Assembly (NCBI GenBank): GCA_963756115.1
Contig: CAVWMN010000002.1
Location: 186,001 to 250,000 of the forward strand
Direction of reading: 5' to 3'
DNA: 64,000 nt
Source of the DNA: JTS-RE37 sp963756115
Lineage (GTDB): Bacteria; Bacteroidota; Bacteroidia; Flavobacteriales; Flavobacteriaceae
Position numbers and translations under genes: made by a program. Below the pieces are notes generated by a model that saw nothing but the letters and a program-made list of their open reading frames with translations, was not told the DNA's origin and ran no database searches. Positions 27,048-35,272 of this stretch are shown one piece after another (the first letter of the stretch is position 1; the number at the start of each line of letters is the position of its first letter).

Positions 27048-27458
27048 TTAACGCAGACGATCAACAGATTTTACGAGATCTTCATCCTTTTTGATAGCCT
27101 TGTTGGCCAAGACCAGAAAAACGATAGAAAATACAGGAATCAGCATCCCAATACCCTTCTCTGAGACCTGGGCCTCTCCGGATAAGTTTAGCGATCGGTA
27201 AACGAAAAATCCCAGTAAAAAGAGATGTAAAACTATATTCAGCCTATTCAGTATAAATTGATTTTTCCTTTTTTTATAGAGCAGTATCGAAATGATGGAC
27301 AGGAATGCAGATATATAAAAAGCCAGGGATATCATTATTTCATTCCTTGCAAAAATTTCATTTCCGCCTGCTTCTGACCATAAATTCAGCCAAAAAGGCA
27401 TCACCCCGGCAAGGAACGCCACCATTAGCAAATATATTGTCTGAATTCTCTGGATCAT
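27048..27458 (-). CDS. DUF4293 family membrane protein
   Basis: The 136-residue integral membrane protein has four hydrophobic segments near residues 8-24, 43-60, 72-88 and 102-118. The start MIQRIQTIYLLMVAFLAG is the family hallmark. It is found beside rho in most Flavobacteriia, divergently as here, and its function is unknown. Short basic loops (KKRKNQF, NKAIKKDEDLVKS) suggest a cytoplasmic C-terminus. The start at 27458 lies 192 bases from rho, so the promoter of each gene is in that gap. Confidence 0.92.
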   Translation of the reverse strand: MIQRIQTIYLLMVAFLAGVMPFWLNLWSEAGGNEIFARNEIMISLAFYISAFLSIISILLYKKRKNQFILNRLNIVLHLFLLGFFVYRSLNLSGEAQVSEKGIGMLIPVFSIVFLVLANKAIKKDEDLVKSVDRLR

Positions 27459-27650
27459 GGATCAGATTGGTTTACGGCCCCAAAAATACATGTCTTTTTA
27501 AAATTTATCTATCGTTTGTAGAAAATAATTCGTAATATTGCTAGGTTATTAGTTATAGCACTTACCAAAATGGGATTTCATTCCCGAGTAATACCCACAT
27601 AACAGAACACTTCATATTTTTTGAAATACGTATAATTTATTCCATACTTA

Positions 27651-29264
27651 ATGTTTGAGATTTCAGATTTAAAAGCCATGAAGCTTCCCGAGCTTCAGGA
27701 GATTGCAAAGGGTTTAAATGTACCCAAGCACAAAACCCTTAAAAAACTTGATCTTGTGTACCAGATACTTGACGTACAGGCAAGTAATCCGGATACCGTG
27801 AAGGAAAAAGCTAAAATTGCTGTGGAAACAGCCAGTGCCCCGGAGGAAAAACCCCGTCATGCCAGAAAGGAAAGGATCCTGCGCAGGAAACCTAATAAAA
27901 AATCGGATAATAGCGAGGGGGAAGATTTCAACAAGGTGGAATCCAAAGCAGACACTACTGACTCCAAAGCTAATGAAAACGGTCAGTCCAGGCAAGCTAA
28001 GGTCAATACCAAAGACCACCAGAAAAACAGCAATACACATAAGAACCCCAACCCCAAAAAAGTTTCACACCACAAAAATGTTCAGGATAAGAACAACAAT
28101 AACTTTGACAAGGACCTGAAGAACAAATACAAGCAACCCGAATTTGAGTTTGATAGTATTATCGAGAGTGAAGGGGTGCTGGATATTATGCAGGACGGTT
28201 ATGGGTTTTTGAGGTCATCGGACTACAACTACCTTTCTTCTCCGGATGATATCTATGTTTCCCAGTCACAAATCCGTTTGTTTGGATTGAAGACCGGTGA
28301 CACCGTTTTGGGAAATGTACGCCCCCCGAAAGAAGGAGAAAAATATTTCCCTCTTATCAAGGTCAATAAGATCAATGGTTTAGATCCCCAGGTGGTCAGG
28401 GACAGGGTTTCTTTTGAGCACCTTACCCCATTGTTCCCCACTGAAAAATTTAAGCTGGCAGAACGGCAGAGCAATATTTCCACCCGGATCATGGACCTCT
28501 TTTGCCCCATTGGAAAAGGACAAAGGGGTATGATCGTTTCCCAACCGAAAACCGGTAAAACGATGCTGCTGAAGGACATCGCGAATGCTATTGCCGCCAA
28601 CCATCCCGAGGTTTATCAAATCATTTTGCTGATAGACGAGCGCCCTGAAGAAGTTACTGACATGCAACGCAATGTTCGCGGGGAAGTTGTAGCGTCGACC
28701 TTTGACAAAGAAGCTACTGAACACGTTCGGGTAGCGAATATTGTACTGGAGAAAGCCAAACGCCTTGTTGAATGTGGCCATGACGTCGTGATACTGCTCG
28801 ATTCTATCACCCGGTTGGCACGCGCCTACAATACCGTGCAACCAGCTTCCGGAAAAGTACTGAGCGGCGGTGTGGACGCCAATGCCCTTCACAAGCCGAA
28901 ACGATTCTTTGGGGCGGCCCGGAATATTGAAAATGGCGGATCCCTTTCCATCATTGCCACTGCCCTGACCGAAACAGGTTCTAAAATGGATGAAGTGATC
29001 TTTGAGGAATTCAAAGGAACCGGAAATATGGAATTGCAACTGGACAGGCGCATAAGCAACCGGAGGATTTTCCCTGCGATCGACCTTATTTCCTCCTCAA
29101 CAAGAAGGGACGACCTTTTGCTGGACGAGAATACCATACAGCGCATGTGGATCATGCGGAAATACCTTGCGGATATGAACCCGGTTGAAGCTATGGAATT
29201 TATGGAACAACGCATCAAACAAACCAAGAATAATGAAGAATTTTTATTGACAATGAGCCAGTAA
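27651..29264 (+). CDS. rho: Transcription termination factor Rho
   Basis: The 537-residue hexameric RNA-dependent ATPase ends transcription. The Rho_N helix bundle (residues 3-42) is followed by a Lys/Asn/Asp-rich insert (about 45-165), then the RNA-binding cold-shock fold with GVLDIMQDGYGFLRS, Walker A QPKTGKT at 298-304, Walker B VVILLDSITRLARAYN, and the SLSIIATALTETGSKMDEVIFEEFKGTGN loop. The insert is typical of Bacteroidota and absent in E. coli; it may add RNA affinity (inference). A strong terminator follows at 29286. Confidence 0.97.
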   Translation: MFEISDLKAMKLPELQEIAKGLNVPKHKTLKKLDLVYQILDVQASNPDTVKEKAKIAVETASAPEEKPRHARKERILRRKPNKKSDNSEGEDFNKVESKADTTDSKANENGQSRQAKVNTKDHQKNSNTHKNPNPKKVSHHKNVQDKNNNNFDKDLKNKYKQPEFEFDSIIESEGVLDIMQDGYGFLRSSDYNYLSSPDDIYVSQSQIRLFGLKTGDTVLGNVRPPKEGEKYFPLIKVNKINGLDPQVVRDRVSFEHLTPLFPTEKFKLAERQSNISTRIMDLFCPIGKGQRGMIVSQPKTGKTMLLKDIANAIAANHPEVYQIILLIDERPEEVTDMQRNVRGEVVASTFDKEATEHVRVANIVLEKAKRLVECGHDVVILLDSITRLARAYNTVQPASGKVLSGGVDANALHKPKRFFGAARNIENGGSLSIIATALTETGSKMDEVIFEEFKGTGNMELQLDRRISNRRIFPAIDLISSSTRRDDLLLDENTIQRMWIMRKYLADMNPVEAMEFMEQRIKQTKNNEEFLLTMSQ

Positions 29265-29285
29265 AAACCAATTCATCAAATGATA

Positions 29286-29320
29286 AATCCCAGTGACATC
29301 CCGTCATTGGGATTTTTTTT
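29286..29320 (+). terminator. Rho gene terminator
   Basis: AATCCCA...TGGGATT stem extended by a GTGAC/GTCAT arm (one mismatch), followed by eight T. It is 22 bases after the rho stop. Confidence 0.85.
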
Positions 29321-29454
29321 GTGGTTGTAATAGGACGAATACTTTTACCATTATGTACAACTATTCAGAATAAATACTACTTTTATTTACTGAAAAACCG
29401 TTCCCCCCACCGTTTGGATTAGATTATTAGCAAAACCCTTTAAAATTTCGGAAC

Positions 29455-30210
29455 ATGTTTTACGCAAAAAAACAATTTCTATCAGTCTTCGCCATGGCCA
29501 TAATTGCCGTTTTCTTCACCAATTGTAAACCAGATGGAAAGGATCAGGATGGGGAAGGATCCACCACAGAGGTAAAAGCCCCGGACCAGATAGTTTCGGT
29601 TGAACAAGCCAGATCAATGTATACCAACTATTCTGAACGCAGGGTCCCCTTGATCCAACAGTATGAAGATTCTATCAATAAAAGCAGGGGCAACAACAAG
29701 ATCCAACAGGATAACCCCCCAGCCGGGGCCGATTCTGCCGCGTTTGACGTGGCACGCTTTACCTATTACGACCTGGAGACAATCAAACAATACATCCAAT
29801 ATATTGAACAGGAAGCTAAAGCAGCCAATGTAGAAATTTCCAGCCTTCGCCTGTACTTCTCAAATTACCCTGACGAGGAAAAATTTGAAAGCGGGAAACC
29901 GGTGGTACATCCAAGGCAAAATTCTTTGTTCATGATACCTACATTAAAGAAGGGCGACCGGGAATATGGATTCTATCTCATGCCTGATGACAAGGGGGGT
30001 TGGAATCCCGCTTTATTGGGAGACCAACTTCAGCCTGTTGAAAACCAGGGTATAGGCAAGACCATCGGGAAGGGTGATAAATCATTCGCCTCTTTTGTAC
30101 CACTGCCCTCCGAGCCCAATTACGTAACCCCTGCCAACCCGTTCGCGGGGGGCAAAAGTCTGATATTGAACGAAGGAAACATGGTTCCGCCACCCTATCA
30201 CAATAATTAG
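29455..30210 (+). CDS. Uncharacterised lipoprotein, 251 aa
   Basis: I do not recognise a named family. The leader MFYAKKQFLS...FFTNC gives a lipoprotein with Cys near residue 25, followed by an acidic Gly/Asp/Glu-rich linker. A globular part follows with VSVEQARSMYTNYSERRVP, YDLETIKQYIQYIEQEAKA near residue 105 and EISSLRLYFSNYPDEE. These are repeated in many Flavobacteriaceae lipoproteins I have seen, but function is not known. It is followed 38 bases later by a membrane-protein gene on the same strand and probably forms an operon with it and the SDR gene. Confidence 0.75.
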   Translation: MFYAKKQFLSVFAMAIIAVFFTNCKPDGKDQDGEGSTTEVKAPDQIVSVEQARSMYTNYSERRVPLIQQYEDSINKSRGNNKIQQDNPPAGADSAAFDVARFTYYDLETIKQYIQYIEQEAKAANVEISSLRLYFSNYPDEEKFESGKPVVHPRQNSLFMIPTLKKGDREYGFYLMPDDKGGWNPALLGDQLQPVENQGIGKTIGKGDKSFASFVPLPSEPNYVTPANPFAGGKSLILNEGNMVPPPYHNN

Positions 30211-30248
30211 GATTAGTTAAGTTAATTTTTTTTTACACCCCCTGCCCA

Positions 30249-30944
30249 ATGGATTTAGATTTTCTAAATACCATCCTGGAAAACGTGTTCACACCCCTGT
30301 ATGGATTGGCGCTGGGTTTTGCGTTATGGCAGTATCCCCGTTATTTTGATACCCCCCTGAAATACTTCCCCATCCTGCTGATGTATACTTTTTTGAATGA
30401 GCTGCTGGGCTATGTGATCAAATACAGTGAAAAATACAGTTTTGTCTGGAGTGACCTCTATTCGGACTACAACGTTGTTATTTACAACATTTACAATATC
30501 ATTTTCTTCCTGTATTTCTTCTATGTTTTCCATTCCAGCCTGAAACATAAAAAGTTCAGGAATTTTATCGCAGTCGGGACAATCATCTTCGTTTTTATCG
30601 CTTTCCTGAATCCATTTATTCAAAATTTCATATTGGAATCCCAATTCTATACCTATCTGGCGGGGACCCTGCTTTTGATTTGCGCTATACTGTTTTACTT
30701 TAAAGAGTTACGGGAGGTCTATACGACAAAATTCCCCAGGCGTAACCTGCTTTTCTGGATCGGGACCGGGATGTTTATTTTTTATCTGTGCTACCTGCCC
30801 ATAAAAGTGCTCCGTTATTACAACAGCCTTACAGGAACTGATGAAGCGCCCTTTATACGAAAGATCCATTTGATACTGATCCTGGTCATGTACAGCTGTT
30901 TTATAGTCGGATTCTTCTATACACGGAAAAGAAAATACGCCTAG
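30249..30944 (+). CDS. Uncharacterised seven-segment membrane protein
   Basis: The 231-residue integral membrane protein has about seven hydrophobic segments (near residues 15-25, 38-50, 78-98, 107-122, 135-153, 170-188 and 206-222), rich in Phe and Tyr, with Arg/Lys-rich turns (HSSLKHKKFRN, KFPRRN, TRKRKYA end). I recognise no catalytic motif or named family. It lies between a lipoprotein and a short-chain dehydrogenase, spaced 38 and 47 bases, so it is likely part of that transcription unit. Confidence 0.75.
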   Translation: MDLDFLNTILENVFTPLYGLALGFALWQYPRYFDTPLKYFPILLMYTFLNELLGYVIKYSEKYSFVWSDLYSDYNVVIYNIYNIIFFLYFFYVFHSSLKHKKFRNFIAVGTIIFVFIAFLNPFIQNFILESQFYTYLAGTLLLICAILFYFKELREVYTTKFPRRNLLFWIGTGMFIFYLCYLPIKVLRYYNSLTGTDEAPFIRKIHLILILVMYSCFIVGFFYTRKRKYA

Positions 30945-30991
30945 TTTTTTAAATACGTATATTATGAACCGTATAGCGAGGGAATCCATTT

Positions 30992-31594
30992 ATGAAAATA
31001 CTAATCATTGGAGGTGAAGGGACCATAGGACGCAGGGTGACTGCCTATTTTAAACAAAAAAACCAGGTTATAGTGGCCGGGCGCAGCAGCGGATCTCAGC
31101 ATGTAGATATCGGCAGCAGTGAATCTCTGGAAGCACTCTTTCAAAAAACAGGAAAGCTCGATGCCATAATATGCACCGCCGGTGAAGCCAAATGGGCACC
31201 TTTCCGGGAGTTAACGGAGGAGGATTATTATATCGGCATCAAAAGCAAGCTGATGGGGCAGGTCAATATAGTACGGATAGGTGCCGCCAGCCTGAACAAG
31301 GGCGGGTCCATTACGCTTACCACGGGTATACTTGCAGATGACCCTGTCCCCAGGACGGCCAGTGCTGCCATGGTAAACGGGGCCATCCATAGTTTTGTTA
31401 AAGCTGTGGCGCTCGAACTGGAACAAGGCATTCGCCTGAATGTAGTGTCATCCGGGTTGGTGGAGGATGCAGTCGCAAAATACCGGGATTACTTCCCGGG
31501 GCACCATCCCATACCGATGGATAAAATGATCCGGGGTTATATCAGAAGTGTGGAAGGAAAAGGGAATGGGGAAGTTATCAGGATCTATCAATAA
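30992..31594 (+). CDS. Short-chain dehydrogenase-like protein, 200 aa
   Basis: The N-terminal Rossmann motif GGEGTIGRRV near residues 7-16, the CTAGEAKW stretch near 62 (the NAG position) and the SITLTTGILAD strand identify a short SDR. The usual catalytic YxxxK is not seen: the corresponding segment reads RTASAAMVNGAIHSFVKAVALELEQGIRLNVVS. The family has a subgroup lacking Tyr, so it may bind NAD(P) but act differently or not at all. Substrate unknown. It is the last gene before the convergent rpsT. Confidence 0.82.
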   Translation: MKILIIGGEGTIGRRVTAYFKQKNQVIVAGRSSGSQHVDIGSSESLEALFQKTGKLDAIICTAGEAKWAPFRELTEEDYYIGIKSKLMGQVNIVRIGAASLNKGGSITLTTGILADDPVPRTASAAMVNGAIHSFVKAVALELEQGIRLNVVSSGLVEDAVAKYRDYFPGHHPIPMDKMIRGYIRSVEGKGNGEVIRIYQ

Positions 31595-31604
31595 AAAATA
31601 AAAA

Positions 31605-31626
31605 GCCCGGACCAGGGGTCCAGGGC
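31605..31626 (-). terminator. Terminator downstream of rpsT
   Basis: Stem GCCC-GGACC/GGTCC-a-GGGC with a 3-nt loop and one bulge. On the minus strand it is followed by TTTTTATTTTTTATT. It lies 28 bases after the rpsT stop. Confidence 0.8.
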
Positions 31627-31653
31627 CAGCCTACACTAATTTACCGGAAGCTG

Positions 31654-31911
31654 TTATTTCTGAAGGGTTGCTACCTGCTTCATCAGTTTGCTTTTCAGGT
31701 TGGCAGCTTTATTATCATGGATAATATTGCGTTTGGCCAACTTGTCGATCATTCCAACAATGGTCGGCAACAGGGCTTCCGCCTTCTCATGGCTGGTTTC
31801 CTCACGCAATTTTTTTATTGCATTCCGGGTGGTCTTGTGCTGGTACCTATTGCGAAGGCGTACTTCCTCGTTCCTTCTGATTCTCTTTAATGCCGACTTA
31901 TGATTTGCCAT
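31654..31911 (-). CDS. rpsT: 30S ribosomal protein S20
   Basis: The 85-residue basic three-helix protein binds 16S rRNA in the small subunit. MANHKSALKRIRRNEEVRLRN and HKTTRNAIKKLRE at the start and IIHDNKAANLKSKLMKQV near the end are characteristic. Length is normal. It lies downstream of the two tRNA-Glu genes on the same strand, 61 bases from the nearer one, and ends at a stem-loop. It may share the tRNA promoter at 32184-32191 or use its own. Confidence 0.97.
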   Translation of the reverse strand: MANHKSALKRIRRNEEVRLRNRYQHKTTRNAIKKLREETSHEKAEALLPTIVGMIDKLAKRNIIHDNKAANLKSKLMKQVATLQK

Positions 31912-31971
31912 TTTATCTGAATTATTTCTTGCGAAAAATGCTTTAATTATTTTTTAACTTACCAGGTGTTG

Positions 31972-32043
31972 TAGTCCGTAGGGGAATCGAACCCCTGTTA
32001 CCAGGATGAAAACCTGGCGTCCTAACCCCTAGACGAACGGACC
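31972..32043 (-). tRNA. tRNA-Glu (anticodon TTC), copy 1
   Basis: A 72-nt cloverleaf. The acceptor pairs GGTCCGT with ACGGACT (a terminal G-T pair), and the discriminator is A. The anticodon stem CCAGG/CCTGG has loop TTTTCAT, giving anticodon TTC. The T-arm AGGGG-TTCGATT-CCCCT is canonical. No encoded CCA. Confidence 0.95.
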
Positions 32044-32088
32044 ATTATTCTTCTAGGTTTGTAACTTTTCAATAAAACATGGAACTTG

Positions 32089-32160
32089 TAGCCCGTAGGG
32101 GAATCGAACCCCTCTTACCAGGATGAAAACCTGGCGTCCTAACCGATAGACGAACGGGCC
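32089..32160 (-). tRNA. tRNA-Glu (anticodon TTC), copy 2
   Basis: A 72-nt cloverleaf differing from the downstream copy only in the acceptor (GGCCCGT/ACGGGCT), a few D-arm bases and the variable region. Same anticodon loop TTTTCAT. It is separated from copy 1 by 45 bases and precedes it in transcription. Confidence 0.95.
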
Positions 32161-32183
32161 ATGCTTCTGTATAAATGCGGATG

Positions 32184-32191
32184 CAAAAATA
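32184..32191 (-). promoter_or_regulatory. -7 box TATTTTTG before tRNA-Glu pair
   Basis: Exact TAnnTTTG match on the minus strand, 24 bases before the first tRNA-Glu, with TTG about 23 bases upstream. It probably drives both tRNAs and perhaps rpsT. Confidence 0.65.
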
Positions 32192-32242
32192 CAACTATTT
32201 TTTATTCATCACAATAGCCAATATCATATTTTTTGTTTTTTT

Positions 32243-33732
32243 CTAATATGCCTTGGCAAACAATACCATTTGTTCAGAGTGCAGGCCACTCACCATACAC
32301 TTTCCGGCGTTTTATCCATATCAAAAGGGATGCACCGGATTGTTGCTTTGGTTTCATCTTTGATTTTTTCTTCGGTTTCGGCAGTTCCATCCCAATGTGC
32401 AGCAATAAATCCGCCTTTTTCCTCGAGGACCTGCTTAAATTCTTCAAAGGTATCTACCTGCGTGTGATATGGGTTTCCCTGTAATCGAGCGCCCTGTTAA
32501 TAGATTGTTTCCTGAATTTCCACCATCAGGGCTTCAATCCGTTCAACCACCTCATCAGCAGCTACAGTCTTCTTTTGCCAGGGTATCCCGGCGGGCAAGT
32601 TCAAAGGTACCATTCTCAAGGTCCTGGGGCCTATTGCAATCCGGACAGGAACACCTTTCAGTTCGTATTCATTGAACTTGAATCCCGGTTTATGCGTATC
32701 CCTGTTGTCGTATTTTACCGAGATTCCCCTGGCGCGAAGTGCGACGATCAAGTGGTGCCACTTTTTCCGAAAGTGGCATCAAGTGTCATCCAGGCCTTTA
32801 TAAATAGGGACAATAACCACCTGAATAGGCGCCAGCTTAGGCGGCAAAACCAAGCCATTGTCATCGCTGAATGCGTCATCACCAGCGCTCCCATCAGTCG
32901 GGTTGAAACACCCCAGGAGGTTGCCCATACATATTCCTGTTTTCCTTCTCGGTTGGTAAATTTTACATCAAATGCCTTGGCAAAATTTTGTCCCAAAAAG
33001 TGCGAGGTTCCGGCCTGCAACGCTTTTCCATCCTGCATCAATGCTTCGATACAATAGGTTTCAACCGCACCTGCAAAACGTTCACTTGCTGTTTTTATAC
33101 CTTTTATCACCGGTATCAGCCATAAAGTTTTCTGCAAAATCCGCATAGACTTTCAGCATTTGTTCTGCTTCCTCAATAGCCTCCTGCTTGCGTGGCATGC
33201 GCAGTATGGCCTTCCTGCCAAAGAAATTCCGCAGTTCGCAGAAACAGGCGCGTCCGCATTTCCCATCGCACCACATTGGCCCATTGGTTGATCAGCAGGG
33301 GCAGGTCGCGGTAAGATTGTATCCACCTCTTGTAAGTATTCCAGATAATGGTTTCAGATGTAGGCCGTACGATCAGTTCTTCTTCCAGTTTGGCATCCTC
33401 GATCCACCACTATGCCACTGCCATTTTCCGGTCATTTTTCAGCCTGTAATGGGTAACTACTGCACATTCCTTGGCAAAGCCCTCTACGTGGCTTGCCTCT
33501 TTGCTGAAGAAGGATTTGGGAATAAACAACGGAAAATAGGCATTTTCATGGCCGGTTTCCTTAAACATCCTGTCCAGTGCGGCCTGCATTTTTTCCCATA
33601 TTGCATATCCGTATGGTTTGATCACCATACAGCCCCTGACAGCGCTGAGTTTTCGGCCAGATCCGCTTTTACTACGAGTTCGTTATACCATTTGGAATAA
33701 TCTTCGCTTCGTTTCGTCAAATTTTTACTCAT
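32243..33732 (-). pseudogene. proS: Prolyl-tRNA synthetase, broken by ≥11 small indels
   Basis: Near full-length class II ProRS (about 490 codons). It begins MSKNLTKRSEDYSKWYNELV and runs through ENAYFPLFIPKSF, the RPTSETIIWNTYKRW motif 2 region, TSHFLGQNFAKAF, TRLMGALVMTHS (motif 3), the anticodon-binding domain with YDNRDTHKPGFKFNEYEL, and a C-terminus MVSGLHSEQMVLFAKAY. No single frame covers it. Frame changes of 1-2 bases lie near 33641, 33398-33414 (two compensating), 33185, 33117, 32866, 32783, 32749, 32623, 32568, 32499, 32460 and 32301. Between them the protein is highly conserved, which does not look like old decay. Neighbours are intact. This is either a sequencing artefact or a very recent lesion. 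Confidence 0.9.
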
Positions 33733-33792
33733 CTACCGTACTTTGGCACAAAACTTGTGTCTTAATTAACAAAATAGTTCGGCAAAACTAAC

Positions 33793-33800
33793 TATTTTTA
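33793..33800 (+). promoter_or_regulatory. Near -7 box (TATTTTTA) before lipoprotein
   Basis: Seven of eight bases match TAnnTTTG, about 28 bases before the ATG at 33829. A TTCGG about 20 bases upstream is a weak -33 candidate. Confidence 0.3.
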
Positions 33801-33828
33801 GTATGTTCAACAATATAAATCTACAACG

Positions 33829-35229
33829 ATGATACATTCCCATATTCAACCAAAAACCGTCATGGCGCCCCTCGTATTACTTATGGCCCTCATGCTGGTT
33901 TCCTGCGGTTCTTACCAGCAGGCATCCTATTATGATAATGATGGCATCTATACAGAAGGTACTGAGAGGGTTACTGTGAACAGGACTCCGGAACAACGGC
34001 CTCCTGCCCGGGTTAGAGATAATGATGGCATTTACGGGGATTATTTTGGGCGAAAGGCGGAGGAGATCGATGAGATTATGGAGGATGAAGTCTTCACGGA
34101 TGTTGACAGTTACTACAGCGATGATGACCAGGAAGGGCAGGATGGTGTTGAACAGGATACGTATTTCGATTCAAATAATAATTATGAAGGCTATGCTGGA
34201 TGGGGTGATAACGCTACCAGTGTTAACATCAATATCTATGATGGCATGGGCTACGGGTTTTACGATTATGGCTGGGCTTATCCCTGGCTATATTCCGGTT
34301 ACTATGGTTATGGATGGGGATTCAATAATCCCTGGAGATATAATTATTATAGCCCCTGGTGGGGTGGTAACTTTGGATGGGGATATGCAGGCTACTACGG
34401 ATATGGATGGGGAGGTTTTTACGGAAATGGATGGGGAGGCTTTTATAACTCCTATTATTGCCCACCGTACTTTTATTCCAACCGCATCTATTCCAACAGC
34501 AACTATGCCTATAACAGGAGCAGGAGGGGCTATTACGACAGGAATACACTTGCTTCCAACTCGCTCAGGGGAAGATCCAATCTGGGAACCCGATCCGGCG
34601 GGGAGGCAAACAGGTACAGAACGAATAGCGGCAGGTCCAATATCAGCAACCGGAATGGTGTCTCTAACCGAAGTTCGGTAAGTAGCCGGAATGGCCTGGC
34701 TTCCAGGAACTCAGGCACATATCGAAGTGGTACAACAGCCAGGCGTTCGGTGAGTGCGGATGCAATTGCGCGTAACCGTGCATACCGCAGCAGCCGGAGT
34801 ACGCGGTCAGTTCCCAATTATAGCAGCAATTCACGGTCCGGTCAGACCTACAGGGGTACTGTGCCCAGAAGCAGTACCTACAGCAGGGGAAATTCTTCAG
34901 CTGTCCGATCCGGAAATGGGGCATACAGGACTTCTACGCCACGGAGTTCCGGCAATTACAGGAGCTCGGGAAGCAGCAGCAGTCCGCGCAGCTCAGGGTA
35001 TCGAAGTTCAGGAAGTACTTCGAGGTCTTCGGGCGGAAGTTACAGGAGTTCCGGTTCCAGCAGTTCCCGGTCTTCCGGGGGAAGCTACAGGAGTTCCGGT
35101 AGCAGCTCATCCCGGAGTTCATCAGGAAGTGTGAGAAGTTCCGGTGGGAGTTCCAGGTCCTCAGGGAGTGTGAGAAGTTCCGGTGGCAGTTCCAGGTCTT
35201 CCGGAGGCAGAAGCGGCCGCTCTAATTAA
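33829..35229 (+). CDS. Low-complexity Tyr/Gly/Trp- and Ser/Arg-rich lipoprotein
   Basis: The 466-residue lipoprotein has a Cys near residue 26 (lipobox LMLVSC). An acidic segment with two DNDGIY repeats spans residues 35-110. Residues 125-220 are dominated by Tyr, Gly and Trp in short GYGWG-type repeats, and residues 230-466 are Ser/Arg/Gly-rich with many SSGRS-type repeats, strongly positive. No enzymatic domain is visible. Homologous genes often lie between proS and the FadL-like porin in this family, as here. It is probably surface-exposed; role unknown (adhesion or envelope matrix is speculation). Confidence 0.82.
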   Translation: MIHSHIQPKTVMAPLVLLMALMLVSCGSYQQASYYDNDGIYTEGTERVTVNRTPEQRPPARVRDNDGIYGDYFGRKAEEIDEIMEDEVFTDVDSYYSDDDQEGQDGVEQDTYFDSNNNYEGYAGWGDNATSVNINIYDGMGYGFYDYGWAYPWLYSGYYGYGWGFNNPWRYNYYSPWWGGNFGWGYAGYYGYGWGGFYGNGWGGFYNSYYCPPYFYSNRIYSNSNYAYNRSRRGYYDRNTLASNSLRGRSNLGTRSGGEANRYRTNSGRSNISNRNGVSNRSSVSSRNGLASRNSGTYRSGTTARRSVSADAIARNRAYRSSRSTRSVPNYSSNSRSGQTYRGTVPRSSTYSRGNSSAVRSGNGAYRTSTPRSSGNYRSSGSSSSPRSSGYRSSGSTSRSSGGSYRSSGSSSSRSSGGSYRSSGSSSSRSSSGSVRSSGGSSRSSGSVRSSGGSSRSSGGRSGRSN

Positions 35230-35272
35230 TTCTATCCACTGTTTAATCAGTTTTACTTAAAAATCAGATCCG

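Noticed and set aside
28380..29039. Long minus-strand frame within rho
   Set aside because: A shadow of the rho coding strand; rho has all motifs and the antisense frame has none.
27651..29264. Rho as a frameshifted or horizontally acquired copy
   Set aside because: The long insert is normal for Bacteroidota and the frame is intact.
32243..33732. Programmed frameshifting or recoding in proS
   Set aside because: About twelve different sites with no shared slippery motif cannot be a programmed event.
34022..34681. 219-codon frame overlapping the Tyr-rich lipoprotein
   Set aside because: Low-complexity shadow of the lipoprotein in another frame, without signal or family features.
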